From Burkholderiaceae bacterium (GTDB lineage Bacteria > Pseudomonadota > Gammaproteobacteria > Burkholderiales > Burkholderiaceae), in NCBI GenBank assembly GCA_021166835.1, contig JAJPEN010000048.1, forward strand, positions 1-64,000: 64,000 bases of DNA, given 5' to 3'. The notes beneath the pieces are model-generated. The model did no database searches, was not told the DNA's origin, and saw only the letters and a list, made by a program, of their open reading frames with translations. Below are positions 45,952 to 57,331 of the stretch, one piece after another. Each line of letters opens with the position of its first letter. Position 1 is the stretch's first letter. Both the position numbers and the translations under genes were made by a program.

Positions 45952-46797
45952 CTAGGATTCCTCCGAACGGCTCCCGGCGCCGCAGCGGCTGCCCGCGAAG
46001 CCGCGCTGGCGCCATTGCTCGTACAGGCACAACGCCGCGGCGACGCCGACGTTGAGCGACTCCACCGCTTCGGTCTGCGGGATCGACGCGCGCCGCGCGC
46101 GCGTCCACGCCTTCAGCGCCGGGGCGAGCCCCTGCCCTTCGTTGCCGAACAACCAGAGCACGGGCGCACGCAGGTCGACGTCGTAGAGCGAGCGCGGCGC
46201 GCCCGCGTCGGTGGCCATCGGCTCGACGCGACAGCGCGCCTGCAGCTCGGCAGCCTCCACGCCCTCATGGATCTCGAGCCCGAAATGCGCGCCCATCGCG
46301 GCGCGCAGCACTTTCGGCGACCAGCAGGCGGCCGTTCCGGGCGCGCAGAGAACGCGCCGCACGCCGGCGGCGGCGCAGCTGCGCAGCACGCTGCCGACGT
46401 TTCCCGGGTCCTGCAGGCGATCGAGATAGACGGCGTCGTCGTCCAGTTGCGCGGGCAGATGTGCAGTGGGCAGCGCGACGATCGCCAGCAGCCCCGCTCC
46501 GTGCTCGACGCTGCTCGCGCGGTCGAACAGGCGGTCTTCGAGGACGACCGCCTGCCGGCGATAGCGCATCGCCCAGAAGTCGATCCCGGCGTCGGCGATG
46601 CCGCGCCGGGCGACGAACACTTCGACCGGTTCGGCGTCGCGCCCGAAGCGCCCGGCCCAGGCCTGCAGCAGGTGAACGCCTTCGAGCACGACGACGCCGG
46701 CACGCGCGCGCTCGCGCGACGAGCCGACGAGAGCGAGCAGCCGCCGGTAGCGCGCGTTCGACGCCGAGGCGACGACGCGCGGCGCGTCCTCAGTCAT
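45952..46797 (-). CDS. TrmH/SpoU family RNA 2'-O-methyltransferase
   Basis: A 281-residue SPOUT methyltransferase: N-terminal substrate-binding part ([20 protein letters not shown]), then motif 1 [20 protein letters not shown], motif 2 [11 protein letters not shown] and motif 3 [17 protein letters not shown], which form the knotted SAM site. It most likely methylates a ribose in rRNA. Its start overlaps the rnhB end by 8 bp, inside a 10-bp tandem repeat. A second in-repeat ATG-like site at 46805-46807 is in another frame. Confidence 0.9.
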   Translation of the reverse strand: MTEDAPRVVASASNARYRRLLALVGSSRERARAGVVVLEGVHLLQAWAGRFGRDAEPVEVFVARRGIADAGIDFWAMRYRRQAVVLEDRLFDRASSVEHGAGLLAIVALPTAHLPAQLDDDAVYLDRLQDPGNVGSVLRSCAAAGVRRVLCAPGTAACWSPKVLRAAMGAHFGLEIHEGVEAAELQARCRVEPMATDAGAPRSLYDVDLRAPVLWLFGNEGQGLAPALKAWTRARRASIPQTEAVESLNVGVAAALCLYEQWRQRGFAGSRCGAGSRSEES

Positions 46798-47521
46798 CCT
46801 CAGTCATCCTCAGTTCGTCATCAGGCAGCAGCCTGTCGGCGCCCGCCGCGAACAGGCCGGCGCGGAAGGACTCCACCGGCGACATGGTGTCGCCGGACGG
46901 GACGAGCAGCGCGCGCACCGGCGCGAAGCTGCGTCGATGCACGACGCACGGGCCGTTCAGCTGCAGCATCCGCAGGTGTTCGGGCGTTCCATAGCCCTTG
47001 TGGCGGTCGAAGCCGTATTGCGGGAAGCGCTCGTGCAGCAGGCACATCGCCTCGTCGCGCGCGACCTTGGCGAGAATCGACGCCGCCGAGATGGCGCGAT
47101 CGCTGGCATCGCCACCGATGATCGTCTGCACCGCGCAGGCGAGCTTCGGCGCCCGGTCGCCGTCCACGCGCGCGAGCGCCGGCACCAGGCCGAGCGCAGC
47201 CACCGCGCGCTGCATCGCGAGCAGCGACGCCTGCAGGATGTTCAGCGCATCGATCTCCTCGACGCTGGCGCTGGCGATCGCCCACGCGCGCGCCCGTTCG
47301 CGGATGCGCAGCGACAGCGTTTCGCGCCGCGGCGCATCGAGCTGCTTGGAGTCGCGCAGGCCGCGGATGGGCCGCGACGGATCGAGCACGACGGCCGCCG
47401 CGTAGACTGGCCCGGCGAGCGGGCCGCGGCCCGCCTCGTCGACCCCGCACACCGGCCCCTCGATGTGCAGGGCGCCGAGCGCCAGCTCGACCTGCGTGCG
47501 CCTACGCGGCCGCGCGGTCAT
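46790..47521 (-). CDS. rnhB: ribonuclease HII
   Basis: A 243-residue nuclease that cuts RNA in RNA-DNA hybrids and removes misincorporated ribonucleotides. [20 protein letters not shown] holds the DE catalytic pair, [13 protein letters not shown] the next block, and [11 protein letters not shown] and [12 protein letters not shown] the further acids, then the conserved [12 protein letters not shown]-terminal extension of about 30 residues follows. It overlaps lpxB upstream by 20 bp and trmH downstream by 8 bp. Confidence 0.95.
   Translation of the reverse strand: MTARPRRRTQVELALGALHIEGPVCGVDEAGRGPLAGPVYAAAVVLDPSRPIRGLRDSKQLDAPRRETLSLRIRERARAWAIASASVEEIDALNILQASLLAMQRAVAALGLVPALARVDGDRAPKLACAVQTIIGGDASDRAISAASILAKVARDEAMCLLHERFPQYGFDRHKGYGTPEHLRMLQLNGPCVVHRRSFAPVRALLVPSGDTMSPVESFRAGLFAAGADRLLPDDELRMTEDD
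46791..46811. repeat. 10-bp tandem repeat CAGTCATCCT x2 at the rnhB/trmH overlap
   Basis: CAGTCATCCT at 46791-46800 and 46801-46810. The first copy contains the trmH start codon and the rnhB stop. The unit is not a multiple of three, so a copy change would alter the rnhB C-terminus. Confidence 0.8.
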
Positions 47522-48683
47522 CGGCCACTTCCAGCACCGCCTGCGCGGCGCGCGACGCGCATCCGCGGCGCAGCTCCTCGTGCATCCGCGAGAAGGTCTC
47601 GACGATCGATGCGCGATGCGCCGCGTCGTCGAGCTGCCGCAGCAGCGCGCGCCCCATCGCTTCGGGCTGCACCTCGTGCTGCAGGAACTCGGGAACGACG
47701 AAGCGCCCGGCCAGCACGTTCGGCAATCCGATCCACGGCAACAGGGCCATCGGACGCATGATCCGGTAACTGATCGCGCTCATCCGGTAGGCGATGACCA
47801 TCGGCCTGCGGAAAAGGGCCGCCTCGAGCGTCGCCGTGCCGCTGGCGACGAGCACCGCTTCGGCAGCGGCCAGCGCATCGTGCGCGCGGCCGCGCACGAT
47901 CGTCAACGACATCGTCGACGGCAGCCCTGCGCGTGCGGCGGTGGCCTTCAGCCGCTCGAAGCCCGCATCGGAGGCGGCCGGCAGCACGAAGCGCAACTCG
48001 GGACGGCGCGCATGCAGCCACGCCGCGGTGTCGAGGAACGGCATGGCGAGGTGCTCGATCTCGGCGGGCCGACTGCCGGGCAGCAGCGCGACTACCGGCG
48101 CCTCGGCCGGCAGCCCGAGCGCGCGCCTCGCCTCGGCGGCATCGACCTCGAAGGGAATCACGTCGGCCAGCGGATGGCCCACGTAGACCGCGTCGATGCC
48201 CGCCTCGCGGTACAGCGCCTGCTCGAACGGGAACAGCAGCAGGATGCGATCGACGCTCGCCGCGATCCGGCGGATGCGCTCGCGCCGCCACGCCCAGATC
48301 GACGGGCCGATGAAGTGGACGACGCGGATGCCGCGGCTGCGCAGCGCGCGCTCCAGATCCAGGTTGAAGTCGGGCGCATCCACGCCGACGAACACGTCGG
48401 GACGCCATTGCAGCAGGCGCTCGCGCAATGCGTTGCGCATGCGCCGCAGCCGCGGGTACTCGCGCAGCACCTCGAGATAGCCGTTGACCGACAGCGCGTC
48501 GATCGTCCACCACGCATCGAAGCCCTGCGCGCGCATCGACGGGCCGCCGATGCCCGCCGCGTGCACGCGATCGGCCTGCGCGCCGATCCCCGCGAGGAGC
48601 GCCGCGGCGAGCACGTCGCCCGAGGCCTCGCCGGCCACCATGCCGAGCGCGAGCGACTCGCGGCGCGCGGGCTGCGCGGGCAT
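47502..48683 (-). CDS. lpxB: lipid-A-disaccharide synthase
   Basis: A 393-residue glycosyltransferase that joins UDP-diacylglucosamine and lipid [95 protein letters not shown] and [16 protein letters not shown] are all typical. It follows lpxA (start 48683 shares bases with the lpxA stop). The last 20 bp overlap rnhB. Confidence 0.96.
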   Translation of the reverse strand: MPAQPARRESLALGMVAGEASGDVLAAALLAGIGAQADRVHAAGIGGPSMRAQGFDAWWTIDALSVNGYLEVLREYPRLRRMRNALRERLLQWRPDVFVGVDAPDFNLDLERALRSRGIRVVHFIGPSIWAWRRERIRRIAASVDRILLLFPFEQALYREAGIDAVYVGHPLADVIPFEVDAAEARRALGLPAEAPVVALLPGSRPAEIEHLAMPFLDTAAWLHARRPELRFVLPAASDAGFERLKATAARAGLPSTMSLTIVRGRAHDALAAAEAVLVASGTATLEAALFRRPMVIAYRMSAISYRIMRPMALLPWIGLPNVLAGRFVVPEFLQHEVQPEAMGRALLRQLDDAAHRASIVETFSRMHEELRRGCASRAAQAVLEVADDRAAA

Positions 48684-49495
48684 CAGCGGACGATGCCGCG
48701 GCTCACGCGCTCGAGGAAGCCGGCGAGCAGCGCGAGATCGAGCGCCGCCGCCGGCGCGTCGGCCGCGGAATCGCGTTCGAGTTCGTCCTGCCGTTCGCGC
48801 AGCGCCGCGATCGCCTGCTGCAGCGTCAGGCCGCTGCGGTACAGCGTGCGGTAGGCCCGGCGTATCGTCTCGATGCGCTCGGCGGAAAAGCCGCGGCGTC
48901 GCAGTCCCTCGGAGTTGATGCCGTGCGCGGCCGCCGTGTTGCCCGAGACCGTCACGTACGGAGGGATGTCGTGCAGGACCACGGTGCCGGTTGCCGTCAT
49001 CGCGTGCGCGCCGATCTTGCAGAACTGGTGGACCTGCGAGGCGCCGCCGAGGAAGGCCCAGTCGCCGATCTCGACGTGGCCGCCGAGGTTCGTGCTGTTG
49101 GCGAAGATCGTATGGCTGCCGACGACGCAGTCGTGCGCCACGTGCACGTAGGCCATGATCCAGTTGTCGTCGCCGATGCGCGTGACGGTGCGGTCCTGCA
49201 CGGTGCCGCGGTTCAGCGTGACGCATTCGCGGATCGTGTTGCCGTCGCCGATCTCGAGCCAGGTCTGCTCGCCGGCGTATTTCTTGTCCTGCGGATCGGC
49301 GCCGATCGACGCGAAAGGGAAGATCCGGTTGTCGGCGCCGATCGTCGTGTTGCAGTGGACGACGACGTGCGCGCCGATGCGCGTGCGCGCGCCGATGCGA
49401 ACCTGCGGGCCGATCACCGCACAAGGTCCGATCTCGACGCCTTCGTCGAGATGCGCGCCCGGATCGACGAACGCGCTCGGATGCACGCTCGTCAT
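48683..49495 (-). CDS. lpxA: UDP-N-acetylglucosamine acyltransferase
   Basis: A 270-residue left-handed beta-helix acyltransferase, first step of lipid A synthesis. Hexapeptide repeats run from residue about 5 to 180 ([20 protein letters not shown] on). The catalytic His is in [11 protein letters not shown], with [20 protein letters not shown] and a C-terminal helical bundle. The ATG overlaps the fabZ stop (ATGA). Confidence 0.97.
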   Translation of the reverse strand: MTSVHPSAFVDPGAHLDEGVEIGPCAVIGPQVRIGARTRIGAHVVVHCNTTIGADNRIFPFASIGADPQDKKYAGEQTWLEIGDGNTIRECVTLNRGTVQDRTVTRIGDDNWIMAYVHVAHDCVVGSHTIFANSTNLGGHVEIGDWAFLGGASQVHQFCKIGAHAMTATGTVVLHDIPPYVTVSGNTAAAHGINSEGLRRRGFSAERIETIRRAYRTLYRSGLTLQQAIAALRERQDELERDSAADAPAAALDLALLAGFLERVSRGIVR

Positions 49496-49965
49496 TGCGC
49501 CGGCTGCGCCGCCTCGGCCGGCGCGATCTCGCGCAGCGTGCACATCAGCTCGGCCTCGGCGGCGACCTGTCCGTCGACGGTGGCCTTGCCGGCATATTTC
49601 CAGATCGAGCGCGCGATGCGCACGATCTCCACCTCGAGGCGCAGCTGGTCGCCGGGAACGACCGGACGCTTGAAGCGCGCGCTGTCGATGCCGACGAAGT
49701 AGTAGACCGAGCGCGCGTCGGAGGTGCGCCCCATCGTCTGGAACGAGAGGATTCCGGCCGCCTGCGCGAGCGCTTCGATCTGCAGCACTCCCGGCATCAC
49801 CGGGTAATGCGGGAAGTGCCCGAGGAAATACGGTTCGTTGATCGTCACGTTCTTGATCGCGACGATCCGCTTGCCGAGTTCCAGCTCGACCACGCGGTCG
49901 ACCAGCAGCATGGGGTAGCGATGCGACAGGTGTTCGAGGATCGCGTGGATGTCGAGCACGGTCAT
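49492..49965 (-). CDS. fabZ: 3-hydroxyacyl-[ACP] dehydratase FabZ
   Basis: A 157-residue hotdog-fold dehydratase: [13 protein letters not shown], then the catalytic block [20 protein letters not shown] with His and Glu, and [18 protein letters not shown]. It dehydrates 3-hydroxyacyl-ACP in fatty acid synthesis and competes with LpxA/LpxD for the same substrates, which explains its position between them. It overlaps both neighbours by 4 bp. Confidence 0.97.
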   Translation of the reverse strand: MTVLDIHAILEHLSHRYPMLLVDRVVELELGKRIVAIKNVTINEPYFLGHFPHYPVMPGVLQIEALAQAAGILSFQTMGRTSDARSVYYFVGIDSARFKRPVVPGDQLRLEVEIVRIARSIWKYAGKATVDGQVAAEAELMCTLREIAPAEAAQPAQ

Positions 49966-51014
49966 TCGTCGGTCCTGTGGTTGTTCGTCGTTGCCCGCCG
50001 ACGCGCGCGCGCCTGCGGAAGACGGCGCACCAGCGCGGCCGCCTTCTCCCAGTCGGCATTGTCCATCAGCGGAAACACGCCGGAGTAGAAGCCGGGCCGG
50101 CGAATCGAACGGGTGACGAGACTCATCGCCGAGATCGTGACGTCGTCGCAGATCTCGAGATGGCCGAGGATGCCCGCGCCGCCGCCGATGCGGCAGCGCC
50201 GCCCGATGCGCGCGCTGCCGGCGATGCCGACGCAGCCGGCGATCGCCGTGCGCTCTCCGATGCGCACGTTGTGCGCGACCTGGATGAGATTGTCGAGCTT
50301 GCAGCCGCTGTCGATGACCGTGTCGTCGAGCGCGCCGCGATCGATCGCACAGTTCGCCCCGATCTCGACCGCATCGCCGATGACGACGCGGCCCAGTTGC
50401 GGGATCTTCTCCCAGCCGGCGCCGGTGTCCACGAAGCCGAAGCCGTCGGCGCCGATGACGGTGCCGGGAAACACTTCGCAGTCGCGCCCGAGCACGCAGT
50501 CGTGCTCGATGACGACGCGCGGATGCAGGCGCGTTCCGGCGCCGATGCCGGTGCCCGCGCCCACGTGCGCTGCGGCCTCGACGAGCGCGCCGTCGCCGAT
50601 CGTCGCGCCGTCGTCGATGGTGGCGAAGGCGCCGACGTGCACGTCGCGGCCCAGGCGCACCGAGGCGCCGATCGCCGCCGTCGGATGCACGCCCGCCGCC
50701 GGGCGCGGAACGAGGCGCGGCGCGACGTGGCGGGCGATCGCGGCGAAACTGCGCTGCGCGTCGTCGCTCTCGAGCAGCGCTGCCTGCGCGGCCACGCGAT
50801 CGGCGAGCGCGGGCCCGACGACGACCGCACCGGCGCGCGTGGCCTGCGCCGCCGGCGCCATGCGGGCCGAGGCGAGAAAGGCGAGATCTTCGGGGCCGGC
50901 CGCTTCGAGGCTGGCCAGCGAATGCAGCCGTAGCGATGGGTCGCCGCGGACGAGCCTCGCGCCGCCGAGCCTGGCCAGCTCGCCGAGGCTCAGCGGCGGA
51001 TCGAGCCGGCGCAC
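49962..51014 (-). CDS. lpxD: UDP-3-O-(3-hydroxyacyl)glucosamine N-acyltransferase
   Basis: A 350-residue acyltransferase: an N-terminal uridine-binding part ([20 protein letters not shown]), then hexapeptide repeats ([20 protein letters not shown] on), GADGFGFV and [20 protein letters not shown] with the catalytic His. GTG at 51012-51014 is taken as the start because no ATG is near and it gives the family's usual N-terminus. It follows skp by 17 bp. Confidence 0.95.
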   Translation of the reverse strand: MRRLDPPLSLGELARLGGARLVRGDPSLRLHSLASLEAAGPEDLAFLASARMAPAAQATRAGAVVVGPALADRVAAQAALLESDDAQRSFAAIARHVAPRLVPRPAAGVHPTAAIGASVRLGRDVHVGAFATIDDGATIGDGALVEAAAHVGAGTGIGAGTRLHPRVVIEHDCVLGRDCEVFPGTVIGADGFGFVDTGAGWEKIPQLGRVVIGDAVEIGANCAIDRGALDDTVIDSGCKLDNLIQVAHNVRIGERTAIAGCVGIAGSARIGRRCRIGGGAGILGHLEICDDVTISAMSLVTRSIRRPGFYSGVFPLMDNADWEKAAALVRRLPQARARRRATTNNHRTDE

Positions 51015-51031
51015 GGCGGCCTCACCGCTTC

Positions 51032-51538
51032 TCAGGGCTTGCCGTTGGTGAGCGCGCGCAGCACCTTGTCGGTGATGTCGACCCGCGGGCTCGCGAAGAC
51101 CGCCTCCTGCAGGATGATGTCGTACTTCTCCTGCTCGGCGATCTGCTTGATCACGCGATTGGCCTTGTCGATCACCTGCGCCAGTTCCTCGTTGCGGCGC
51201 TGGTTCAGGTCTTCGCGGAACTCGCGCTGGCGGCGTTGGAAGTCTTTCTCGAGGTCGGAGAACTCGCGCTGGCGGCGCAGGCGATCGGCGTCGCTCATCA
51301 CCGCCGAATCGCGCTCGAGCCGCTCGCCCAGCGCCTTGAGCCGCGCACCCATGTCCTGCAATTCCTTGTCGCGCTTGCTGAACTCCTGCTCGAGCTTCTG
51401 CTGCGCCGACTTCGCCGGACCGGCATCGCGCAGGATGCGTTCGGTGTTCACGAAGCCGATCTTCGTCGCTTCCTGCGCGACGGCCGGTGCGCACGCGACG
51501 GCGAGCGCGCACGCGGCAAGCCAACCGAAGAACTTCAT
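51032..51538 (-). CDS. skp: OmpH/Skp periplasmic chaperone
   Basis: A 168-residue protein with a signal peptide ([20 protein letters not shown]) and the Skp body: [17 protein letters not shown], long coiled helices ([40 protein letters not shown]) and [20 protein letters not shown]. It holds unfolded outer-membrane proteins in the periplasm for delivery to BamA, encoded next to it. Confidence 0.95.
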   Translation of the reverse strand: MKFFGWLAACALAVACAPAVAQEATKIGFVNTERILRDAGPAKSAQQKLEQEFSKRDKELQDMGARLKALGERLERDSAVMSDADRLRRQREFSDLEKDFQRRQREFREDLNQRRNEELAQVIDKANRVIKQIAEQEKYDIILQEAVFASPRVDITDKVLRALTNGKP

Positions 51539-51590
51539 CCGGCGCTTCCTGTCTCGATGAGTGGCACGAATTGTCGCATAGCGCCGGCTC

Positions 51591-53930
51591 CTAGAACCCG
51601 GTGCCGATCTGGAACTGCAGCCGCTGGGTGCGATCGCCTTCGCGCTTGCGCAGCGGCGCGGCGATGCTGAGCTTCAGCGGCCCGATCGGCGACAGCCAGG
51701 TCAGCCCGATGCCGGTGGAGTAGCGCAGGTCGCCCAGGCTCACTGTCTCGCCCTGCGGGAACACGGTGCCGGCGTCCAGGAAGACGAAGGAGCGGATCGT
51801 GCGGTCGTGGCCGGTGCCGGGCAGCGGGAAGATGAATTCGGCGCTGCCGACCAGGCGCGTCTGCCCGCCCAGCGGGACCAGCCGGGTGCCGCCTGCCAGC
51901 GTGGTCTCCAGTTCCTTCGGCCCCAGCGAGCTGGGGTAGTAGCCGCGCACCGAACCGATGCCGCCCGCGTAGAAGTTCTTGAAGATCGGATAGGGCTCGC
52001 CGCCGAAGCCGCGCCCGACGCCGAGGTCGCCGTTCAGCGCGAAGGTGTAGTCGCGCCCGAGCGGGTAGTACCACTGATGCAGGTAGGTGGCGCGCCAGTA
52101 GCGCAATTCGGCCACCGGCATCGTGACTTCGAGGTTCGCCGTCTGCACGCGTCCGCGCGTGGGCACGATCGCGCTGTCGCGGCTGTCGCGCGCCCAGCCG
52201 ATGTTGGCGAGCCACGCGGTGCTCGACGTTCCGAAGTCGTCGACGAACTGCTGGTAGCGCACCGGCGGCCGCGCGCCGAGCCGGACGTCGTTGCGCTCGA
52301 AGGTAGTGCCCAGGCTGATCCGGTCGAACTCGGTGTACGGGATTCCGAAGCGCAGGCCGACGCCGCTCGCGCGCGTGCGGTAGTCGCCCAGCCCGAGCTC
52401 GTCGGCGTTGAAGCTGCGCGTGTACAGGTCGAACGAGCGGCTGATGCCGTCGGGCGTGAAATAGGGGTCGGTGTACGAGACGACGATCGTGCGCGACAGC
52501 CGGCTCGTGTTCACGTCGAGCGCGAGCGACTTCCCGGTGCCGAGGAAGTTCTGCTGCACGATCGAGCCCGACAGGATGATCTTGTCGGTGCTCGAGAAAC
52601 CGATGCCCAGCGTGATGTTGCCGGTGGGCCGTTCGGTGACGACGACCTCCAGGTCGACCTGGTCGGGGGCGCCGGGCACCGGGCGCGAGTCGATGCGCAC
52701 CTCGGTGAAATAGCCGAGCCGGTCGATGCGCTCGCGCGACAGGCGGATCTTCTCGGCGTCGTACCAGGCGTCCTCGAACTGGCGCAGCTCGCGGCGGATG
52801 ACCTCGTCGCGCGTGCGCAGGTTGCCGGCAATGTCGATGCGGCGCACGTACACGCGGCGCCCCGGATCGACCAGGATGTCGAAGGCCACCTCGCGCTTGT
52901 CGCGATCGATGTCGGGCACCGCGTTCACGTTGGCGAAGGCGTAGCCGAGCGCGCCGAGCCGCTCGGAGATGCGCTTCGTCGAATCGCTCAGCTTGCTGCC
53001 GGAGAACACGTCGCCGGGCTTTAGTTCGACGAGCTTCTTGAACTCTTCCTCGCGACCGAGCAGCTCGCCGCCGAAGCGCACCTGCGAGACGCGGAACTGC
53101 TCGCCTTCGTGGACGTCGATCGTGATCTCGACGCTTTCCTTGTCGGGCGAGATCGACACCTGCGTGGACTCGATCGCGAACTCGAGATAGCCGCGATCGA
53201 GATAGAACGAGCGCAGCGATTCGAGGTCGCCGGCGAGCTTCTCGCGCGCGTACTGGTCGTTCTTCGAGTACCAGGTGAACCAGCCCGGCGTGGTCAGGCG
53301 CATCTCGTCGAGCAGTTGCTTGTCGGTGTAGGCCTTGTTGCCGACGAAGCGGATTGCCGTGATGCGCGCGTTCTGCCCTTCCTCGATGGCCAGCGTGATG
53401 CCGACGCGGTTGCGCTCGAGCGGCGTGACGGTGGACGTGACCTCCACGCCGTACTTGCCGCGCGCGAGGTACTGGCGCTTCAGCTCCTGCTCGGCGCGCT
53501 CGAGCACGGCGCGGTCGAAGATGCGCGATTCGGCCAGGCCCTGGTCGCGCAGCGCCTTGCGCAGCGTTTCCTTGTCGAATTCCTTGGCGCCGGTGATGTC
53601 GATCGACGCGATCGCCGGTCGTTCCTCCACGTGCACGACGAGCACGTCGCCCTCGGCCTCGAGCCGCACATCGCGGAAGAATCCGGTGGCGAACAGCGCC
53701 TTGACGGCCTCGCTCGCCTTCTCGTCGGTCATCGTGTCGCCGACCCGAACCGGCAGGTAGCTGAAGACGGTGCCCGGCTCGGTGCGCTGGACGCCTTCCA
53801 CGCGGATGTCGCGGATCGTGAAGGGTTCGAAAGCGGCGGCGACGACGGGAAGTACCGCCAGCAGCAGAACAGCCAGCGCCCGTTGCGCCGCACCCGGCTT
53901 GCGCCCCGGTCGGCGTCGAGCGAGATGCAT
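51591..53930 (-). CDS. bamA: outer membrane protein assembly factor BamA
   Basis: A 779-residue Omp85 protein: signal peptide (about 1-33), five POTRA domains (from FTIRDIRVEGVQRTEPGTVF to about residue 430) and a 16-strand barrel with GIGSVRGY (residues near 665) and the VRGF-like lock region. It ends in Phe (FQIGTGF), the usual outer-membrane C-terminal residue. It inserts beta-barrel proteins into the outer membrane. It lies 4 bp from rseP. Confidence 0.97.
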   Translation of the reverse strand: MHLARRRPGRKPGAAQRALAVLLLAVLPVVAAAFEPFTIRDIRVEGVQRTEPGTVFSYLPVRVGDTMTDEKASEAVKALFATGFFRDVRLEAEGDVLVVHVEERPAIASIDITGAKEFDKETLRKALRDQGLAESRIFDRAVLERAEQELKRQYLARGKYGVEVTSTVTPLERNRVGITLAIEEGQNARITAIRFVGNKAYTDKQLLDEMRLTTPGWFTWYSKNDQYAREKLAGDLESLRSFYLDRGYLEFAIESTQVSISPDKESVEITIDVHEGEQFRVSQVRFGGELLGREEEFKKLVELKPGDVFSGSKLSDSTKRISERLGALGYAFANVNAVPDIDRDKREVAFDILVDPGRRVYVRRIDIAGNLRTRDEVIRRELRQFEDAWYDAEKIRLSRERIDRLGYFTEVRIDSRPVPGAPDQVDLEVVVTERPTGNITLGIGFSSTDKIILSGSIVQQNFLGTGKSLALDVNTSRLSRTIVVSYTDPYFTPDGISRSFDLYTRSFNADELGLGDYRTRASGVGLRFGIPYTEFDRISLGTTFERNDVRLGARPPVRYQQFVDDFGTSSTAWLANIGWARDSRDSAIVPTRGRVQTANLEVTMPVAELRYWRATYLHQWYYPLGRDYTFALNGDLGVGRGFGGEPYPIFKNFYAGGIGSVRGYYPSSLGPKELETTLAGGTRLVPLGGQTRLVGSAEFIFPLPGTGHDRTIRSFVFLDAGTVFPQGETVSLGDLRYSTGIGLTWLSPIGPLKLSIAAPLRKREGDRTQRLQFQIGTGF

Positions 53931-53934
53931 TCGT

Positions 53935-55272
53935 TCAGGAACCGATCAACCGAGTGAAATCGTTGAACAGCGCGACCGCCATCATCATCATGATGATGGC
54001 GAGGCCGGCCTTCTGCGTGACCGCCATGAAGCGCTCGGACAGCGGCCTGCCCTTGAGCGCTTCGAGCGCGTAATATACCAAATGACCCCCGTCGAGAACG
54101 GGGATCGGCAGCAGATTCAGCACGCCCAGGCTGATGCTGATCAGCGCGAGAAAGCTCAGGTACGCGAGCCATCCCACGCGCACCGTCTGCCCCGCCAGAT
54201 CGGCGATCGTCACCGGCCCGCTCAGGTTGCGCAGCGACAGCTCGCCGGTGAGCATCTTGCCCATCATCCGCAGCGAGAACGCCGACATCTCCCAGGTCTG
54301 GCGCGCCCCGTAACCGACAGCCTCGAGCGGCCCGAAGCGTACCGTCTGCATGGCGAGCCGATCCTGCAGTCCGGCGCCGATGCGGCCGACGCCCTCCTGC
54401 TGCTCGGGCGTCACCGACAGCGTGACCTCGGCGCCGTCGCGCAGCACGCGAAAACGAAGCGGCTGTCCGGCGCTGGCCTGCACCGATTCGATGACCTGCG
54501 CGGCACGCTCGATCGGCTTGCCGTCGATCGCGCGGATCAGGTCGCCCGCGCGCAGGCCGTCGCGCTCGGCCGCGCCGCCGGCGACCAGCCTGCCGATCGT
54601 GACGTCGCCGGCAGCGATGCGCAGCCCCAGCGTGCCGAGGAAATCGCGCTCGACCTCGTCGGCCGGCAGCCCGCTCGCGTCGAGCTGCACGGAGCGCCGC
54701 TCGCCGTCGCGCTCGACAACGAGCGAAGCGGGCCGGTGCTCGATCACCGGCTCGAGCAGCGCCAGGCGCAGATCGTTCCACGACCGCACGACGGTGCCGT
54801 CGGCTTCGAGCACGCGATCCCGGGCCTGCAGATGCGCCGCCGCCGCCGCGGTGCCCGGCGCTGGAGCGTCGATCAGCGCGGCCGGCTCCTGCATGCCGAT
54901 CCATCCCATCGCCGCGTACAGCGCGATGGCGAGCAGGAAGTTCGCCAGCGGCCCGGCGACGACGATCGCCGAGCGCTGCAGCAGCGACTTGCGGGTGAAG
55001 GCGCGCGGCAGGTCGGACGGCGCGATCGGCCCGCAGTCGGGGTCGCGCTCGTCGAGCATGCGCACGTAGCCGCCCAGCGGGATCGATGCAATCGCCCATT
55101 CGGTGCGATCGGGCCCGGAGCGCCAGCGCAACAGCGGCCGGCCGAAGCCGATCGAGAAGCGCAGCACCTTCACGCCGCACCAGCGGGCGACCAGGTAGTG
55201 GCCCAGTTCGTGCACGAAGATGAGCAGCGTGAGCGCCGCGAGGAACGCGACGATCGTCTGGAGCGTGTTCAT
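53935..55272 (-). CDS. rseP: site-2 intramembrane metalloprotease RseP
   Basis: A 445-residue protease: HELGH in TM1 ([20 protein letters not shown]), two PDZ-like domains in the periplasm ([12 protein letters not shown] and [12 protein letters not shown]) and the second zinc-site motif [20 protein letters not shown]. It cleaves the anti-sigma factor RseA in envelope stress. ATG at 55272 overlaps the dxr stop (ATGA); a second ATG three codons upstream is also possible. Confidence 0.95.
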   Translation of the reverse strand: MNTLQTIVAFLAALTLLIFVHELGHYLVARWCGVKVLRFSIGFGRPLLRWRSGPDRTEWAIASIPLGGYVRMLDERDPDCGPIAPSDLPRAFTRKSLLQRSAIVVAGPLANFLLAIALYAAMGWIGMQEPAALIDAPAPGTAAAAAHLQARDRVLEADGTVVRSWNDLRLALLEPVIEHRPASLVVERDGERRSVQLDASGLPADEVERDFLGTLGLRIAAGDVTIGRLVAGGAAERDGLRAGDLIRAIDGKPIERAAQVIESVQASAGQPLRFRVLRDGAEVTLSVTPEQQEGVGRIGAGLQDRLAMQTVRFGPLEAVGYGARQTWEMSAFSLRMMGKMLTGELSLRNLSGPVTIADLAGQTVRVGWLAYLSFLALISISLGVLNLLPIPVLDGGHLVYYALEALKGRPLSERFMAVTQKAGLAIIMMMMAVALFNDFTRLIGS

Positions 55273-56453
55273 GCAGGGCACCTCCCGAGGCGGTCGCGGG
55301 CGAGCGCGCGCGCCTCTGCGTCGATGGCGAGGACTTCGTCGATCGTGGCGCCCGCCTGGCGCTCGCCAACCGCGTGCAGCACGGCTTCGGTGATCGCGGC
55401 GATGTCGGTGAAGCGGATCGCGCGCTCGAGAAACGCCGCCACCGCGATCTCGTTGGCCGCGTTCAGGATGCAGGGCGCCGCGCCGCCGGCGGCCAGCGCC
55501 TCGCGCGCCAGGCGCAGGCAGGGAAAGCGCTGCGCATCGGGCGCTTCGAATTCGAGGCGACCGATCGCCACGAGGTCAAGCGGCGCCACGCCGCTGTCGA
55601 TGCGATCGGGATGCGCGAGCGCCTGCGCGATCGGGGTGCGCATGTCGGGGTTGCCCATCTGCGCGAGCACGGAGCCGTCCTCGTACTCGACGAGCGAATG
55701 CACGATGCTCTGCGGATGCACGAGCACGTCCAGCCGCGAGGCGGCGACGCCGAACAGATGGAAAGCCTCGATCAGCTCGAGCCCCTTGTTCATCATCGTG
55801 GCCGAATCGACCGAGATCTTCCGGCCCATCGACCATTTCGGATGCGCGCAGGCCTGCTCGGGGGTGACGTCGCCCATCTGCTCGAAGCTCGCGCGGCGAA
55901 AGGGTCCTCCCGAGGCGGTGAGCACGATGCGGCGCACGCCGTGGCAGCCGCCGCCGGCCCGGCCCGCGGAGGGCAGGCACTGGAACACCGCGTTGTGCTC
56001 GCTGTCGATCGGCAGCACGGTCGCCCCGCCTTCGCGACAGGCGCGCAGGAAGACCTCGCCGGCCATCACCAGCGACTCCTTGTTCGCCAGCAGGATGCGC
56101 TTGCCCGCGCGCGCCGCGGCGATCGTGGGCGCCAGTCCGGCGGCGCCGACGATCGCCGCCATCACCGTGTCCACCTCTTCGTGCGCCGCCACCTCGGCGA
56201 GCGCCGACGGCCCGCCCAGCACTTCGGTGTCGAGGCCTTCGGCGGCGAGGCGATCGGACAGCCGGCGCGCCGCCGGCTCGTCGGCCAGCGCCGCATAACG
56301 CGGCGCATGGCGCAGGCACTGCTCGTACAGCGCGTCGTCGCGGCGCTGCGCGGCCAGCGCGAACACGCGATAGCGATCGGGGTGGCGCGCGACGACGTCG
56401 AGCGTGCTGCGGCCGATCGAGCCGGTGGCGCCGAGGATCGTGAGCGACTGCAT
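55269..56453 (-). CDS. dxr: 1-deoxy-D-xylulose 5-phosphate reductoisomerase
   Basis: A 394-residue enzyme of the MEP isoprenoid pathway: NADPH loop [20 protein letters not shown], metal site [23 protein letters not shown] and [20 protein letters not shown]. It converts DXP to MEP. It lies between rseP (overlap 4 bp) and cdsA (9 bp). Confidence 0.97.
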   Translation of the reverse strand: MQSLTILGATGSIGRSTLDVVARHPDRYRVFALAAQRRDDALYEQCLRHAPRYAALADEPAARRLSDRLAAEGLDTEVLGGPSALAEVAAHEEVDTVMAAIVGAAGLAPTIAAARAGKRILLANKESLVMAGEVFLRACREGGATVLPIDSEHNAVFQCLPSAGRAGGGCHGVRRIVLTASGGPFRRASFEQMGDVTPEQACAHPKWSMGRKISVDSATMMNKGLELIEAFHLFGVAASRLDVLVHPQSIVHSLVEYEDGSVLAQMGNPDMRTPIAQALAHPDRIDSGVAPLDLVAIGRLEFEAPDAQRFPCLRLAREALAAGGAAPCILNAANEIAVAAFLERAIRFTDIAAITEAVLHAVGERQAGATIDEVLAIDAEARALARDRLGRCPA

Positions 56454-56462
56454 GGCGGCCGA

Positions 56463-57284
56463 TTATCCCAGCAGGCGGTGCAGCAGCATGGCGGCAGGCA
56501 TCACGGGAACGAGCGCGTCGATGCGGTCGAGCACGCCGCCGTGGCCGGGCAGCACGGTGCCGCTGTCCTTCACGCCCGCCTGGCGCTTGAGCAGCGACTC
56601 GTGCAGATCGCCGACGATCGACAACGCGGCGAGCGCGACCAGCACGACGACGGCGACCGGTGCGGTCCACGCGTCGACCAGCCGCGCCGGCAACGTCGAC
56701 GACAGCGAAGGACTTGCCGCCGCCGCCAGCCCGAGCACGGCCACGGCGGCCGCGCCGCCGAGCGCGCCTTCCCAGCTCTTGCCGGGGCTGATCGACGGCG
56801 CGAGCTTGCGGCGCCCGAGGGCACGGCCGACGAAATACGCGGCGATGTCGGCCACCCAGACGATGGCCATCGCCGCAAGCAATGCGAGCGGCCCGAGCGC
56901 GCGCAGCGCCACCAGCGCGACCCAGCAGGCGAGCAGCCAGCCCGCGGCGAGCGCCAGGCCGCCGCCGCGCGCGTCGCGTGCGCGCAGGTGCATCGGACCG
57001 AGGCACAGCCAGGCGAGCGTGGCTGCCGCGCACACGGCGAGCACGAAGGACGGCGGCCAGCCGGCGGTTTCGCGCCAGGCGAGCAGCGCGATTCCGGCCA
57101 GCGCGAGCGCGGCGGCCGCGCCGCCCGCGGCGCGCGGGCCGGCGAGCAGGCGCGTCCATTCCCAGGCCGCGGCGGCCAGGAAGACGAGCGTGACCGCACC
57201 CCAGACCCAGGAATCGAAGAAGAAGATCGGAGGCAGCAGGATCGCCAGCAGCACCAGGGCGGTGGCGACTCGCTTGCCGAGCAT
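56463..57284 (-). CDS. cdsA: phosphatidate cytidylyltransferase
   Basis: A 273-residue membrane enzyme with about eight hydrophobic helices and the CDS signature SIVGDLHESLLKRQAGVKDS followed by GTVLPGHGGVLDRIDAL, which binds Mg and CTP. It makes CDP-diacylglycerol for phospholipids. The start at 57284 (LGKRVATALVLLA) fits the first helix. Confidence 0.95.
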   Translation of the reverse strand: MLGKRVATALVLLAILLPPIFFFDSWVWGAVTLVFLAAAAWEWTRLLAGPRAAGGAAAALALAGIALLAWRETAGWPPSFVLAVCAAATLAWLCLGPMHLRARDARGGGLALAAGWLLACWVALVALRALGPLALLAAMAIVWVADIAAYFVGRALGRRKLAPSISPGKSWEGALGGAAAVAVLGLAAAASPSLSSTLPARLVDAWTAPVAVVVLVALAALSIVGDLHESLLKRQAGVKDSGTVLPGHGGVLDRIDALVPVMPAAMLLHRLLG

Positions 57285-57331
57285 CGCGGCGACCGGCGGT
57301 TCAGCGTGAAGACGCAGGCGCGGGCATGCGC

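Noticed and set aside
42525..46055. A 1176-residue open frame on the plus strand
   Set aside because: It lies opposite ppsA and then out of frame over ppsR, has no recognisable motif, and results from high GC content at third codon positions.
53770..56298. An 842-residue plus-strand frame
   Set aside because: Antisense of bamA, rseP and dxr.
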